DNA of 64,000 bases from Burkholderia sp. Ax-1719 (GCF_011753055.1 NZ_VWWJ01000015.1:62001-126000); one strand, 5' to 3'; positions 8,653-17,507 are shown, counted from the stretch's first letter. Made by a program: numbers and translations. The notes: generated by a model not told the origin, from the letters alone.

Positions 8653-9921
8653 TCAGATGCCCAGGCGGCGCAGCACCTTGGGTCCCGCGAACGCCACCAG
8701 CGCCGCGCACAGCGCGACCACGGCGAGCCCAACGGTGAGATTGGTCACCTGGGTGATCGCGCCGATCACCACCGGCCCGAACAGCAAGCCGAAATACGCG
8801 ATGCCCGCGACGTGCGCGAGGCCTTCGGCCGCGTGGATGCCCTTCACGCGCGCGGCGGCGGCGAACAGCACCGGCATCATATTGGCGAGGCCCAGGCCCA
8901 TCAGCGTGAAACCGGTGAGTGCCGTGATCGAATACGGCAGCAGCAGCGCGCCGATCATGCCCGCGCAGGCCAGCGAGGCGCTGGCGAGCACCAGTTGCGG
9001 CGCGCCGAAGCGTGCGCGCACTGCGTCGCCCGCGAAGCGCGCCACGGCCATGCCGCCCGAAAACGCCGCATAGGCGGCGCTCGCGAGCGCGGGCGTGGCG
9101 ATCACCACGTCGCGCATATAGACGGTGGCCCAGTCGTACATCGCGCCTTCGGCGATCAGCGCGATCAGGGCGATGCCGCCCAGCGCCCACAGCGCGGGCG
9201 TGCGCCAGCGGTTGCCGGTTTTGGCGTGCTCGCCGTGCGTGGCGTGCGGCACATGCGGCAGCACGAACGGACACGATACCCACAGCACCAGCGCCGCCAA
9301 GGCAGACGCGAGGAACAGATGCAGTGCGGGCGCCATGCCGCGCGACAGCAGCGCGCCGCCAATCGCCGCGCCCGCCATCCCGCCCAGACTGAACATGCCG
9401 TGCAGCGCCGACATGATCGGTTTGCCGACGGCTTCCTCGACGGCGCTGGCTTCGGCATTCATCGACACGTCGAGCGTGGCCATGCCGATGCCGAACGCGG
9501 CCAGCACGACCAGCAGCATCCAGTAATACGGCACGACGAGGATCAGTGCGCCGCAGATCGACATGGTAAGGCCGCCCGCGAGGCACGCGCGCCGCGAGCC
9601 GACGCGCGCGATCCAGCCGCCGATCGTGGTCATCGCGGCAATCGAGCCGCCCGCCACCGCGAACAGCGCATAGGAGAGCATCGCTGCGCTCAGGTGGAAT
9701 TTGTCGCGCACGGTGGGCACGTGCACGCCCCAGGAGGCGTACATCATGCCGGCGATGAAGAACAGCGCCATGGTCGCGTAGCGCGCGCGGCGGCGCGTGG
9801 CGTCGGGCAGCGCGCGATGCGCAGCGGCAGGCGTGGTGGCAGATGCTGAAGCGGACGCTGAGCGCGCCGGATCGGTGATGCGGTCGGACACGGATAATCC
9901 CGTCGAAGAGAGGCAGCGCAC
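8653..9921 (-). CDS. MFS transporter
   Basis: Protein of up to 422 residues with about twelve hydrophobic segments, a major facilitator superfamily permease of the inner membrane. After a low-complexity Ala/Ser N-terminus come the first helix (ALFFIAGMMYASWGVHVPTV) and a typical GGWIARVGSRRACLAGG loop between helices 2 and 3. The pattern resembles the YbjJ/FucP-like group with unknown substrate. The start is uncertain: GTG codons at 9921 and 9891 are both possible and neither has a strong ribosome binding site. It shares a terminator with the convergent binding-protein gene. Confidence 0.85.
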   Translation of the reverse strand: MRCLSSTGLSVSDRITDPARSASASASATTPAAAHRALPDATRRRARYATMALFFIAGMMYASWGVHVPTVRDKFHLSAAMLSYALFAVAGGSIAAMTTIGGWIARVGSRRACLAGGLTMSICGALILVVPYYWMLLVVLAAFGIGMATLDVSMNAEASAVEEAVGKPIMSALHGMFSLGGMAGAAIGGALLSRGMAPALHLFLASALAALVLWVSCPFVLPHVPHATHGEHAKTGNRWRTPALWALGGIALIALIAEGAMYDWATVYMRDVVIATPALASAAYAAFSGGMAVARFAGDAVRARFGAPQLVLASASLACAGMIGALLLPYSITALTGFTLMGLGLANMMPVLFAAAARVKGIHAAEGLAHVAGIAYFGLLFGPVVIGAITQVTNLTVGLAVVALCAALVAFAGPKVLRRLGI

Positions 9922-10106
9922 GCGCCACGGTCTCGGGCACGGCGCTCATACTGGAAGGGACGGCGGCGCGCAGGCACAAGCCGTCTGAAAGGCAAGCGAT
10001 GATTCTAGCGAAGGCGCGCAACTACTGCTGATGCCTGCGCGCGCTCTGCTCTAATGAGCGTTGCACATGCATTGCATCCGCCTTTCCATCGATTGAGGAC
10101 GATTCC

Positions 10107-10775
10107 TTGAAGATTCCCGCTCACGCTCCGCTTCATCTGCTGCATCAGGCGCCCGTCGGCACGCTCGCCACCCACGCGCGTGAGCCGCAAGGTTTCCCGT
10201 ACCCGACGCTGCTGCCTTTCGCGACCGATGCGCGGCATCGTCCCGTGATCCTCGTGAGCCGCCTCGCCGAGCACACGCGCAATCTTCAGGACGATCCGCG
10301 TGCGGGTTTTCTGGTGGCGCAAACGAGCGGCGAAGACGTGCTCAGCGCGCCGCGTATGACGCTGATCGGCCGCTTCGAACCCAGCGACGCTGGAGCGGAT
10401 TCCACGCTGGCGCGTCGTTATCTGCGCTATCACCCCGACGCCGCACGTTATCTCGCACTCGGCGATTTCACCTTCTGGACGCTGCACGTGGAGCGGCTGC
10501 GCTATATCGGCGGTTTTGGCGCGATGGGCTGGCTCGACGGCGCGGAACTCGACACGCTCGTTCCCGTGCCTGCCGAAGAGGAAGACGCGCTGATCCATTT
10601 CGCCGATACCCACCCGGCGCGACGCGAGGGTTTCGCGCTGCTGGGCGTCGATCGCCATGGTGCGGATTTGCGTATCGATGGTCAGCGCATTCGCCATCCA
10701 TTTGAGCTGCCACAACTCGACGGCGCATCCTTGCATGGCGCGCTAGCCGATTCCCTTGCCGCCTATTCAAACTGA
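10107..10775 (+). CDS. Pyridoxamine 5'-phosphate oxidase-like / HugZ-type protein
   Basis: Protein of 222 residues. The N-terminal 145 residues form a split-barrel flavin/heme binding fold (GTLATHAREPQGFPYPTLLPF, then ILVSRLAEHTRNLQDDPRAG). The C-terminal part (DALIHFADTH ... GVDRHGADLRIDG) is the DUF2470-like domain seen in HugZ and related proteins. Relatives are heme oxygenases or flavin-binding proteins. The start is a TTG at 10107, supported by GAGGAC eight bases upstream and by the alignment-like N-terminus; no ATG is suitably placed. Confidence 0.82.
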   Translation: MKIPAHAPLHLLHQAPVGTLATHAREPQGFPYPTLLPFATDARHRPVILVSRLAEHTRNLQDDPRAGFLVAQTSGEDVLSAPRMTLIGRFEPSDAGADSTLARRYLRYHPDAARYLALGDFTFWTLHVERLRYIGGFGAMGWLDGAELDTLVPVPAEEEDALIHFADTHPARREGFALLGVDRHGADLRIDGQRIRHPFELPQLDGASLHGALADSLAAYSN

Positions 10776-11255
10776 GTATTTTCTCTAAAACCCGGCGATA
10801 AAAGGCTTCAAGCGGGCTTCAAGCGGGCTTCAAGCGGTCTTCAAACCGCCGGTCGCAACCCATGATGCAATGCGTCATGGCGGGCTATTGGCTGCGATTC
10901 GTAGGAAGTTATCATGCCATGAAATGTTTATCGTTTTCCCGTCAGATAATGTTCATGCCCTGCTAATTATGAGAAACGAATTTATCGGCGAATTGGAGCA
11001 TTTAGTAAAAATACCGATTTGCACGAAATGAAAGATTCTTACCATTTCTACATTCCAGCAAACGCTGAAGTAAGTGGTGCCAATCATCGGCAAACGTTTC
11101 GTAAAATATTTCGATTATTTTTATTGCAGCGCGCTTTTCGCGGCATTCGTTTCTGTGTTAATCTCGCCTCCAATTTCCGAGGCAATTCAACTGTCAATCG
11201 GCATACTGGCATCAGATCGGTAGCCATTATCAACAATCACCAGGGCACCATACTC
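10776..11255. other. AT-rich region upstream of H-NS gene
   Basis: About 480 bases. The first part has an 11-base tandem repeat (10804-10847). From about 10900 to 11200 the sequence is markedly AT-rich, as is usual upstream of H-NS paralogues, and may be a site for H-NS autoregulation. No gene is supported. Confidence 0.5.
10804..10847. repeat. 11-bp tandem repeat, three perfect copies plus one degenerate
   Basis: GGCTTCAAGCG is repeated exactly three times (10804-10836), followed by a diverged copy GTCTTCAAACC. It lies 29 bases after the preceding stop codon and about 410 bases before the H-NS start. Confidence 0.85.
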
Positions 11256-11564
11256 ATGTCGTCATACAAGGAACTCCTCGCTCAGCGAGAAAAGCTGGAA
11301 AAGCAGATTGAAGAGGCGAAGGAGCGCGAGTACGCCGAGGTCCTCGACGAAATCAAGCAGAAAATGGCCGACTACGGCATTACCATCGCAGAACTCGGCG
11401 GCAGCCGCGCTGCAGGCAAGGCTGCAAAGGCAGCCAGCCGCTCGCGCGCAAGCGTTGCGCCGAAGTATCGCGACCCGGATAGCGGCAGCACGTGGTCGGG
11501 CCGCGGCAAGCCGCCGCGCTGGATCGCTGGCCAGGATCGCGATAAATATCTGATCTCGAAGTAA
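11256..11564 (+). CDS. H-NS family nucleoid-associated protein
   Basis: Protein of 102 residues. Residues 1-45 are a charged coiled coil used for oligomerisation (MSSYKELLAQREKLEKQIEE). A flexible Ala/Ser/Arg linker follows, and the C-terminus YRDPDSGSTWSGRGKPPRWI is the H-NS DNA-binding loop (the AT-hook-like QGR equivalent is SGRGKPP). H-NS silences AT-rich and horizontally acquired DNA; several paralogues per genome are common in Burkholderiaceae. The ATG at 11256 starts directly at the coiled coil. It has its own terminator downstream. Confidence 0.92.
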   Translation: MSSYKELLAQREKLEKQIEEAKEREYAEVLDEIKQKMADYGITIAELGGSRAAGKAAKAASRSRASVAPKYRDPDSGSTWSGRGKPPRWIAGQDRDKYLISK

Positions 11565-11600
11565 TAAGCCGTAATAGATGGGCTTCACGGTCCATCGGTA

Positions 11601-11638
11601 AAAAAGCCGCGCTGTCACGGGGACGCGCGGCTTTTTGT
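11601..11638 (+). terminator. Intrinsic terminator after H-NS gene
   Basis: Stem AAAAAGCCGCGC / GCGCGGCTTTTT with loop, ending in a T-run, 37 bases after the stop codon. Confidence 0.85.
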
Positions 11639-11838
11639 TATTTTGCTTACCGTGACTTTCTCTTTCTTACCATCGACGGCCAGGCGCGACGCGCGCGCAC
11701 TCGCGCAGGATTGCTGAACGCGAATACGAAGGGTTCTCGTAGTCGCCTGATTTAAAAGAAGATTCCAGGGTTATCTCCAATTGGGGACGGCGTCGCGATT
11801 ACAATCGCGGAAATACCTTCGTTCGCTTCTGGATCAGC

Positions 11839-13005
11839 ATGTCCTCCTCAACCGCCGCGTTATCAGATAAACAGCAGGTCGCACGCAAGACAACGTTTGT
11901 TAGCGTTGGCTTGAATTCGGTGCTTGTCGTGCTGCAAATCGCGGTGGGCACGATGGCGCATTCACAGGCTTTGGTCGCCGACGGCGTCCATTCGCTTTCC
12001 GATCTTGTCTCCGATTTCGTTGTCCTGATCGCCAATCGGCATAGTGGTGCAAAGCCGGATGCCGATCACAATTACGGCCACAGCCGTTATGAAACAGTTG
12101 CTTCATTATTTCTCGGCGCATTACTGATTGCGGTGGGCGTGGGCATGCTCGCGCGCGCCGGCACGCGACTCGCCAAACTCGGCGATATTCCGCCCGTGCA
12201 TGCAAGCGCGCTCGCGGTGGCCGTGCTGGTGCTGGTGTCGAAGGAGGCGCTGTTTCGCTACATGCTGCGCGAGGCGCAGCGCGTGCGCTCCGCCATGCTG
12301 ATTGCCAACGCGTGGCATGCGCGCTCGGATGCGGCGTCGTCGCTGGTGGTGGCGATCGGCATCATCGGCAGCCTGGCGGGCGTGCGGCTGCTCGATCCCA
12401 TTGCGGCCGCGATCGTCGGCTTCATGGTCGCGCGCATGGGCTGGGTGTTCGGCTGGGACGCGCTGCAGGATCTGTCGGATCGCGCGCTCGACGAATCGGC
12501 CGCTGCCGATCTGCGAGCGTTGTTGCTGGAGACGCCCGGCGTGCTCGACGTGCACGAGATGCGCACGCGCAAGACCGGCGACCTCGCGCTGGTGGACGCG
12601 CATATCCTGGTCGATCCGTTTATCTCGGTGTCCGAAGGACACTTCATCGCCGAAATGGCGCGCGCGCGCCTGCTCACCGATTCGCGCGTGCTCGACGCAC
12701 TGATTCACGTCGACCCCGAAGACGACATGCACGTGCGCTCGGTGTCGAACCTGCCGGCGCGTGGCGAAGTCGCCAAAGCGCTGCGCGAGGCGCTTGCCGC
12801 GCACGACGTCCATGTGGAAGCGGTGACGCTGCACTACTTGAGCACGGGGCTGGAGATCCAGTTCGCGCTGGCGGCGCGCGACGACGCGCGGCGTCTCGCC
12901 GATGTCGATCTGGAGGCGCTGCGTCGCAAACTGGGCGCGAGCCGGCTGGAGGCGCTGCAGATGACGGCGGATGCGCGGCTAACCACATCGCCGCGCATGG
13001 ACTGA
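11839..13005 (+). CDS. Cation diffusion facilitator (CDF) metal transporter
   Basis: Protein of 388 residues. It has six hydrophobic segments in residues 15-215 and a long cytoplasmic C-terminal domain. Both intramembrane HxxxD metal sites are visible: HSLSD in helix 2 and HARSD in helix 5. DHNYGHSRYET is the conserved loop after helix 2. CDF proteins export divalent cations (Zn, Fe, Co, Mn, Cd) in exchange for protons; the metal here is not determinable. The C-terminal region (about residues 215-388) is longer than in FieF and appears to contain a duplicated regulatory domain. Confidence 0.92.
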   Translation: MSSSTAALSDKQQVARKTTFVSVGLNSVLVVLQIAVGTMAHSQALVADGVHSLSDLVSDFVVLIANRHSGAKPDADHNYGHSRYETVASLFLGALLIAVGVGMLARAGTRLAKLGDIPPVHASALAVAVLVLVSKEALFRYMLREAQRVRSAMLIANAWHARSDAASSLVVAIGIIGSLAGVRLLDPIAAAIVGFMVARMGWVFGWDALQDLSDRALDESAAADLRALLLETPGVLDVHEMRTRKTGDLALVDAHILVDPFISVSEGHFIAEMARARLLTDSRVLDALIHVDPEDDMHVRSVSNLPARGEVAKALREALAAHDVHVEAVTLHYLSTGLEIQFALAARDDARRLADVDLEALRRKLGASRLEALQMTADARLTTSPRMD

Positions 13006-13035
13006 TCGAGCGTCGAAGTCGACGCATCAGTGTGC

Positions 13036-13072
13036 AAACGCCGCGCTGCCATTCATGGCGCGCGGCGTTTTG
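13036..13072. terminator. Bidirectional terminator
   Basis: Stem AAACGCCGCGC / GCGCGGCGTTT between the convergent CDF and Lrp genes, with short A and T runs on the two sides. Confidence 0.7.
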
Positions 13073-13103
13073 TCATCGGCAGATGGCAGACTGGAGTGCA
13101 GCC

Positions 13104-13574
13104 TCAGAGCGGCAATTGCGTATCGAACTTGATCTCGCGCAGCACGACGCTCGTGCGCACTTGCGCAACCGCCGGAATGCGGAAGATGCGTTCGTGCAGG
13201 AAGGCGTCGTAGGCCTTGATGTCGGGCGCGACGATCTTGAGGATGTAGTCCGATTCGCCCGTGGTGCTGTAGCACTCGGTCACTTCCGGACAGGTGGCGA
13301 TCTCGCGCTCGAAGGCTTCGACGCCGCCTTCCGTGTGCCGCGTGAGATGGATGTGCGCGAGTGCGCAGACGTGCAGGCCAAGCTTTTCGCGATCGAGCAG
13401 CGCCGTGTAGCGCTGGATCACGCCGGACTGCTCCATATCCTTGATTCGACGCCAGCAAGGCGTACTGGAGAGCCCGACCTGATCGGAGATTTCCTGCACC
13501 GAGCGGCGCGCGTCCAGCTGCAGCAGGCGCAGGATCTTCTGAGAGAACGTATCGAGTGTCAAATGCGCCTCCAT
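13104..13574 (-). CDS. Lrp/AsnC family transcriptional regulator
   Basis: Protein of 156 residues, the normal length of the family. An N-terminal winged helix-turn-helix (LDTFSQKILRLLQLDARRSV, then VGLSSTPCWRRIKDME) is followed by a RAM ligand-binding domain (EVTECYSTTGESDYILKIVAPD). Such proteins sense amino acids and control transport or catabolism genes. The ATG at 13574 (MEAHLTLD) gives the canonical start; an upstream in-frame ATG at 13628 adds a non-conserved stretch. Its target is unknown; the adjacent exonuclease lies in the same direction upstream but is not an obvious target. Confidence 0.9.
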   Translation of the reverse strand: MEAHLTLDTFSQKILRLLQLDARRSVQEISDQVGLSSTPCWRRIKDMEQSGVIQRYTALLDREKLGLHVCALAHIHLTRHTEGGVEAFEREIATCPEVTECYSTTGESDYILKIVAPDIKAYDAFLHERIFRIPAVAQVRTSVVLREIKFDTQLPL

Positions 13575-13664
13575 GTGCGTCGCCGTATTCCCGAATGTTA
13601 GAGGTCGGGAAAACGAAACGCAATGCAAACCGCGTCTGACGAGGGAGATTACCTAATATCGCGC

Positions 13665-14300
13665 TCAGCTGGCGGCATTTTGCCCTGAGGCGTCCCCTTC
13701 ATCGGCGCCCGGAAGCGCCTTCAGGGCGGCCTGCTGCGCACGCAGATCGGCGAGCATGTTGCAGAACAGCGCGCCTTGTTCGATGGCGTCGTCGAGCGCC
13801 ACATGCGTGTGCGGATGGTCGTCGAACCAGTGCTTCGGAAAGCGCGGCTTGATGTTCTTGCGATAGGGCAAGCCGGTGATCGCGAAGGCAAGCGTCTTGA
13901 TGTCGAGCGCCGACCACGAAAACGGACAGCGCCCGGCGAAGCGCATCATGTACCAGAACATGTAGGTGAAATCGAAACCCGCGGGCATGGCCACGAACAC
14001 GGGCTTGCCCGGCAGCGCCTCCACCCATTCGACATAGGCGACCAGCGCCGCCGCCGGGTCTTGCAGATCCTTGCGGCACGCCGCCCACGCTTCGGGCTGC
14101 GTTTCCCACCATGCCGCCTGCACCGGATGCGGCGCCGCACCGTCGAGCGTCGCCAGATTCGCCGAGAAGGTGGCGATCAGGCGCTTGTCGGCGGTGTAGG
14201 CCGCCGAGGCGAAACTGAGCATCGAGTGCGGGCCGGGAATCGGACCGTCGGCCTCGACGTCGGTGCTTACGTAAATCTCTTCGATGGCGGCTTGATTCAT
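13665..14300 (-). CDS. DEDD-type 3'-5' exonuclease
   Basis: Protein of 211 residues with an RNase T / DnaQ-like exonuclease fold. Acidic motifs are visible: STDVEADG (ExoI, Asp and Glu), AGFDFTYMFWY (ExoII region) and HVALDDAIEQG (ExoIII, with His and Asp of the DEDDh type). It should remove 3' nucleotides from DNA or RNA. AGGAAG precedes the ATG. It may sit in one transcript with the metallo-hydrolase or the Lrp gene, but gaps of about 80-90 bases separate them. Confidence 0.8.
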   Translation of the reverse strand: MNQAAIEEIYVSTDVEADGPIPGPHSMLSFASAAYTADKRLIATFSANLATLDGAAPHPVQAAWWETQPEAWAACRKDLQDPAAALVAYVEWVEALPGKPVFVAMPAGFDFTYMFWYMMRFAGRCPFSWSALDIKTLAFAITGLPYRKNIKPRFPKHWFDDHPHTHVALDDAIEQGALFCNMLADLRAQQAALKALPGADEGDASGQNAAS

Positions 14301-14379
14301 CGCTTCCTGTGTCTGGCGCGCACCGCCTGGCGATGCGCGGGTTGTCTGTTGCGGGGTTCAGCCCGTATTCAGCCTGAGT

Positions 14380-15051
14380 TCAACCCCATTGCGCCTGCGA
14401 GGGCTCGTTGCCGGGCACGCTGTCTGCGACATAGGGATTGGAGCGGCGTTCCTCGCCGAAGGTCGAAACCGGCCCGTGGCCCGGCACAAAGGTGACATCG
14501 TCGCCCAGCGGCCAGAGTTTTTCGCGGATCGAACGCACCAGATCCGCGTGATTGCCGCGCGGAAAGTCCGTGCGGCCGATCGACCCGGCGAACAGCACAT
14601 CGCCGACCAACGCGAGCCGATGCTCGCGGCTGAAAAAGACGACGTGACCCGGCGTGTGGCCGGGGCAGTGGTAGACCTCCATCACCTCGTTGCCAAAGCG
14701 CACCGTGTCGCCGTTCACGAGCCAGCGATCCGGCTCGAACGCCTGCGCATGGCCGAAGCCAAAACGCACGCTCTGCTGCGGCAACTGCTCGATCCAGAAG
14801 CGCTCGTCTTCCTGCGGCCCTTCGATCGGCACGCCGAATTTGTCGGCTAGCGCTTTCGCGCCCGCGCAATGATCGAGGTGCCCGTGCGTCAGCAGCACTT
14901 TTTCGAGCTGCACGCCCTGATTCGCGATCTCCGCTTCGATGCGATCGAGATCGCCGCCCGGATCGACAACGGCAGCGCGTTGCGTCGCTTCGCAGACGAG
15001 CAGCGAACTGTTTTGCTGGAACGGCGTGACGGGGATCAGCGTGACTTTCAT
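14380..15051 (-). CDS. MBL-fold metallo-hydrolase (glyoxalase II-like)
   Basis: Protein of 223 residues. The start at MKVTLIPVTPFQQN (15051) matches the N-terminus usual for YcbL/GloB-type hydrolases; the longer upstream frame is not conserved in character. THGHLDH is the HxHxDH metal motif, PGHTPGHV carries the next His, GDVLFAGSIGRTDF the bridging Asp, and VPGHGPVS the last His. Together they bind two metal ions. YcbL-like members hydrolyse S-lactoylglutathione or other thioesters; the substrate here is inferred only. Confidence 0.88.
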   Translation of the reverse strand: MKVTLIPVTPFQQNSSLLVCEATQRAAVVDPGGDLDRIEAEIANQGVQLEKVLLTHGHLDHCAGAKALADKFGVPIEGPQEDERFWIEQLPQQSVRFGFGHAQAFEPDRWLVNGDTVRFGNEVMEVYHCPGHTPGHVVFFSREHRLALVGDVLFAGSIGRTDFPRGNHADLVRSIREKLWPLGDDVTFVPGHGPVSTFGEERRSNPYVADSVPGNEPSQAQWG

Positions 15052-15294
15052 GCGCGCGGTCGGGCTCAGGAGAGAGAGTGGGGGAGGTTTTGTCGTGGGG
15101 GCCGTGCTTGCTCGCAAGTGCGGCAAACCGACCCAAGGACTCGATTGTACCGGGGTGAGCACGGGGCCGCCGGGCGTCGTCCGGGGTTGGTGGGTTGATC
15201 GGCGCAGCCCTTGTCAGACAAGGGATCGGCGGGTGTCGCCAAACGGCTTTATTGCATCAATAGTTAGAAATCATGGAGATTTGCGGGTGGCGAG

Positions 15295-15322
15295 CATGAC
15301 AAGAATAACTTTTAGGTATAAT
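15295..15322 (+). promoter_or_regulatory. Candidate sigma-70 promoter for rlpA leader
   Basis: A perfect TATAAT lies at 15317-15322, with CATGAC as a possible -35 element 16 bases upstream. It sits in a locally AT-rich block about 510 bases before the rlpA start codon. Confidence 0.5.
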
Positions 15323-15460
15323 GCGACCCATCAAGCACGTTTGTGCGTGCATTCAAGTGGCGATGTGACCTGCAGTAAATAATGGGTCTCGATGCATCGC
15401 CGTCAAGCAGTGCCGTCTCAGAGGCTAGCTAAACAGGCTGCCTTACAAGATGGCAAATCA

Positions 15461-15541
15461 GGTGCCGATCCGTTCGGCACCGCACGTCTTGCCCAGCCAG
15501 GCGCCACGCGCCTGCCACGAACTTGCTGTCGTGACGCTGGG
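15461..15541 (+). ncRNA. Candidate structured RNA: hairpin plus three-way junction
   Basis: A hairpin GGTGCCGA/TCGGCACC (15461-15468 with 15474-15481) is followed by a closed three-way junction. The outer helix is CCCAGC (15492-15497) with GCTGGG (15536-15541). It encloses helix CAGGCGC/GCGCCTG (15498-15504 with 15508-15514) and helix CACGA/TCGTG (15516-15520 with 15529-15533). All helices are perfect. The element is downstream of the TATAAT promoter and upstream of rlpA. I cannot assign it to a known RNA family. Confidence 0.45.
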
Positions 15542-15832
15542 TGGGGCCTACGCCGCCGTTCCTGTGCGCCGTGTTTTATCCGGCGTGCCTGAATGTGGTC
15601 ATCCGTTCGATGGCGGCATGTGGGGTCTGGTCAGGCTGCCGGGGACAGGTTGCGCCAGACGTGAAAGAAAACCAGCGGTTAGCGGCATATGGGGCCGCAT
15701 CCGGGTATTGGCACTCGCACGCCTTTTGTTCATACGACAAGGCGAGCGCGGCGTCCTTTTGCCTGCGACCGCCGGGGTTATCCAGCGATGCACCACCAAG
15801 GTGCAGGATGGCCTCGAACAGAAGGCTAACTT

Positions 15833-16432
15833 ATGAACTTTGGATTATCTCGACGACGACTCGGGAGTCTCGCAGCCGTGTCCGTGCTGGCAGGTTGTGC
15901 CATGCCGCCCGGCCCGCAGGACCAGGCGCAAGGCAACGCGCTGAGCACCAAGGACGCACACACCGCGTTCGCGACCCCGCAGAGCTACGGCTCGGCGCTG
16001 GCCGCACTGCCCGCATCGGGCGCAGGCAAGGACAACTCGCTCGCTGATGCACAGGCGATCGACGGCGACGCTGTAGACGCTGGCTCGTTCCATCAGGTCG
16101 GTCGCGCGTCGTGGTATGGCCGCGCCTTCCACGGCCGCAAGACCGCAAGCGGCGAGCGCTACAACATGGAAGCGCTGACCGCCGCGCACCGCACGCTGCC
16201 GCTCGGCTCCTACGTGCGCGTCAGCATTCCGGGGACCGCGAAGTGGGTCGTCGTGAAGATCAACGACCGTGGCCCGTATGCGCGTGGTCGCGTGATTGAT
16301 CTGTCCCTCGCTGCGGCGCGGGTGCTGGGTTTGCAACACGCAGGCACGGCAAAGGTGAACATCGAAGGTCTCTCGCGCCAGGAAGCCAAGGCCGCTCAGG
16401 CCGAAATGCTGGCGGCGAACTCGAACCAGTAA
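15833..16432 (+). CDS. rlpA: Septal ring lipoprotein RlpA (lytic transglycosylase)
   Basis: Protein of 199 residues. Residues 1-22 form a lipoprotein signal with lipobox LAGC, so it is anchored to the outer membrane. A double-psi beta-barrel domain (about residues 88-175) carries the RlpA signature GRASWYGRAFHGRKTASGE, and KINDRGPYARGRVIDLS holds the catalytic-site Asp. RlpA cleaves glycan strands lacking stem peptides and helps daughter-cell separation. The C-terminal SPOR domain of longer family members is absent, so septal targeting by denuded glycan would have to come from a partner. The gene follows an unusually long leader. Confidence 0.9.
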   Translation: MNFGLSRRRLGSLAAVSVLAGCAMPPGPQDQAQGNALSTKDAHTAFATPQSYGSALAALPASGAGKDNSLADAQAIDGDAVDAGSFHQVGRASWYGRAFHGRKTASGERYNMEALTAAHRTLPLGSYVRVSIPGTAKWVVVKINDRGPYARGRVIDLSLAAARVLGLQHAGTAKVNIEGLSRQEAKAAQAEMLAANSNQ

Positions 16433-16560
16433 TCGCTTTTGGGTTGGCGTTCGGTGGGAGAGAGGTTGATTAGCGTGTGTCGTCCGTGTTGGCGCGTTGC
16501 GCGCACCGGATGAGGAACGAAACCCCCTCTACTCGTCGATACCCGACTCGCAAAAAGTAC

Positions 16561-16599
16561 GAAGGGCTGCCCGGATTGGGCAGCCCTTCGGTTTTTCTG
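16561..16599. terminator. Intrinsic terminator between rlpA and rsmI
   Basis: Perfect stem GAAGGGCTGCCC / GGGCAGCCCTTC with a five-base loop, followed by GGTTTTTC. It lies between convergent genes and mainly serves rlpA. Confidence 0.8.
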
Positions 16600-16616
16600 G
16601 CGCAGCAAACGCGGGC

Positions 16617-17507
16617 TTAGTCCTCGTCGCCGTCCTCTTCCTTCAGTTCCAGCGCACGCGCGTAGAGCGTATTGCGCGACGCGCCCGTGAGCGCCGCCGC
16701 GATTTTCGCCGCGCCCTTCACCGGCACTTCCTGCAGCAGCATGCGCAACAGCGCATCGTGATCCGCCTCGCCGGATTCGGGCGCGCTCGCGCCTTCCACC
16801 ACCAGCACGAATTCACCACGCTGACGATTCGCATCTTCGGCGAGCCACGTTGGCCCTTCGGCCAGGGTGCCGCACCACAGCGCCTCATGTAACTTGGTCA
16901 ACTCGCGGGCGATCAGCAGACGCCGCGTGGGACCGAACGCATCGGCGAGCGCCTGCACGGTTTCGACGATGCGATGCGGCGCTTCGTAAAACACCATCGC
17001 GTGCGCATGCGAGACGAGCGGCTGCAAGGCGGACGCGCGCTGCTTCGCCTTGGGCGGCAGAAAGCCGAGGAACGTGAACGTCGATACCCAGTCGCCCGCC
17101 GCGGAAAGCGCGGTGGCGAGCGCGCTCGCGCCCGGCACGGGCACGACCTGGAAACCGGCGGCGCGCACCGCATCGACGAGCTTCGCGCCCGGGTCGGAAA
17201 TGCCCGGCGTGCCGGCATCCGAGACGCAGGCCACGCGCTCGCCCGCGCGCAGATGCTCGATCACGCGCAGCGCGGCTTCGCGCTCGTTGTGCTCGTGCAC
17301 GGCGATCAGCGGCTTCGAGATGCCGTAGCGCGTGAGCAACTGGCCGGTGTTGCGCGTGTCCTCGGCGGCGATGCGATCGACCAGACCGAGCACGTGCAGC
17401 GCACGCACAGTGATATCGGCGGTATTGCCGATGGGCGTCGCCACGACATACAGCGTGGCGGCCGGATACTGCTGGGCCTGGGCGAGTTCGAAAGGAGACG
17501 ACGTCAT
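16617..17507 (-). CDS. rsmI: 16S rRNA (cytidine(1402)-2'-O)-methyltransferase RsmI
   Basis: Protein of 296 residues, the usual RsmI length. It shows the tetrapyrrole-methylase type SAM fold: LYVVATPIGNTADITVRAL, then AAEDTRNTGQLL, then CVSDAGTPGISDPG (SAM loop), then FYEAPHRI. It methylates the ribose of C1402 in the 16S rRNA P site together with RsmH. The C-terminal tail is short and acidic (ELKEEDGDED). The ATG at 17507 is complementary to and offset by one base from the ATG of the divergent yraN gene. Context (rsmI, yraN, diaA, dolP) matches the conserved gammaproteobacterial order. Confidence 0.95.
   Translation of the reverse strand: MTSSPFELAQAQQYPAATLYVVATPIGNTADITVRALHVLGLVDRIAAEDTRNTGQLLTRYGISKPLIAVHEHNEREAALRVIEHLRAGERVACVSDAGTPGISDPGAKLVDAVRAAGFQVVPVPGASALATALSAAGDWVSTFTFLGFLPPKAKQRASALQPLVSHAHAMVFYEAPHRIVETVQALADAFGPTRRLLIARELTKLHEALWCGTLAEGPTWLAEDANRQRGEFVLVVEGASAPESGEADHDALLRMLLQEVPVKGAAKIAAALTGASRNTLYARALELKEEDGDED

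Larger units (their letters stand above)
15052..15832. other. Long intergenic/leader region upstream of rlpA
   Basis: About 780 bases. It holds a sigma-70-like promoter (15295-15322) and, downstream, a strongly structured stretch (15461-15541). A 128-codon open frame starting at 15450 overlaps the rlpA start but has no ribosome binding site and no recognisable domain. The region is probably a long 5' leader or an independent small RNA. Confidence 0.5.

Noticed and set aside
8569..9849. Long plus-strand open frame opposite the MFS gene
   Set aside because: Composition is Arg/His/Gln-rich as expected for an antisense shadow of a GC-rich gene; no start signal or domain.
15450..15836. 128-codon open frame in the rlpA leader
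   Set aside because: No ribosome binding site, no domain, and it overlaps the strong RNA structure and the rlpA start; more likely a chance frame in GC-rich DNA.
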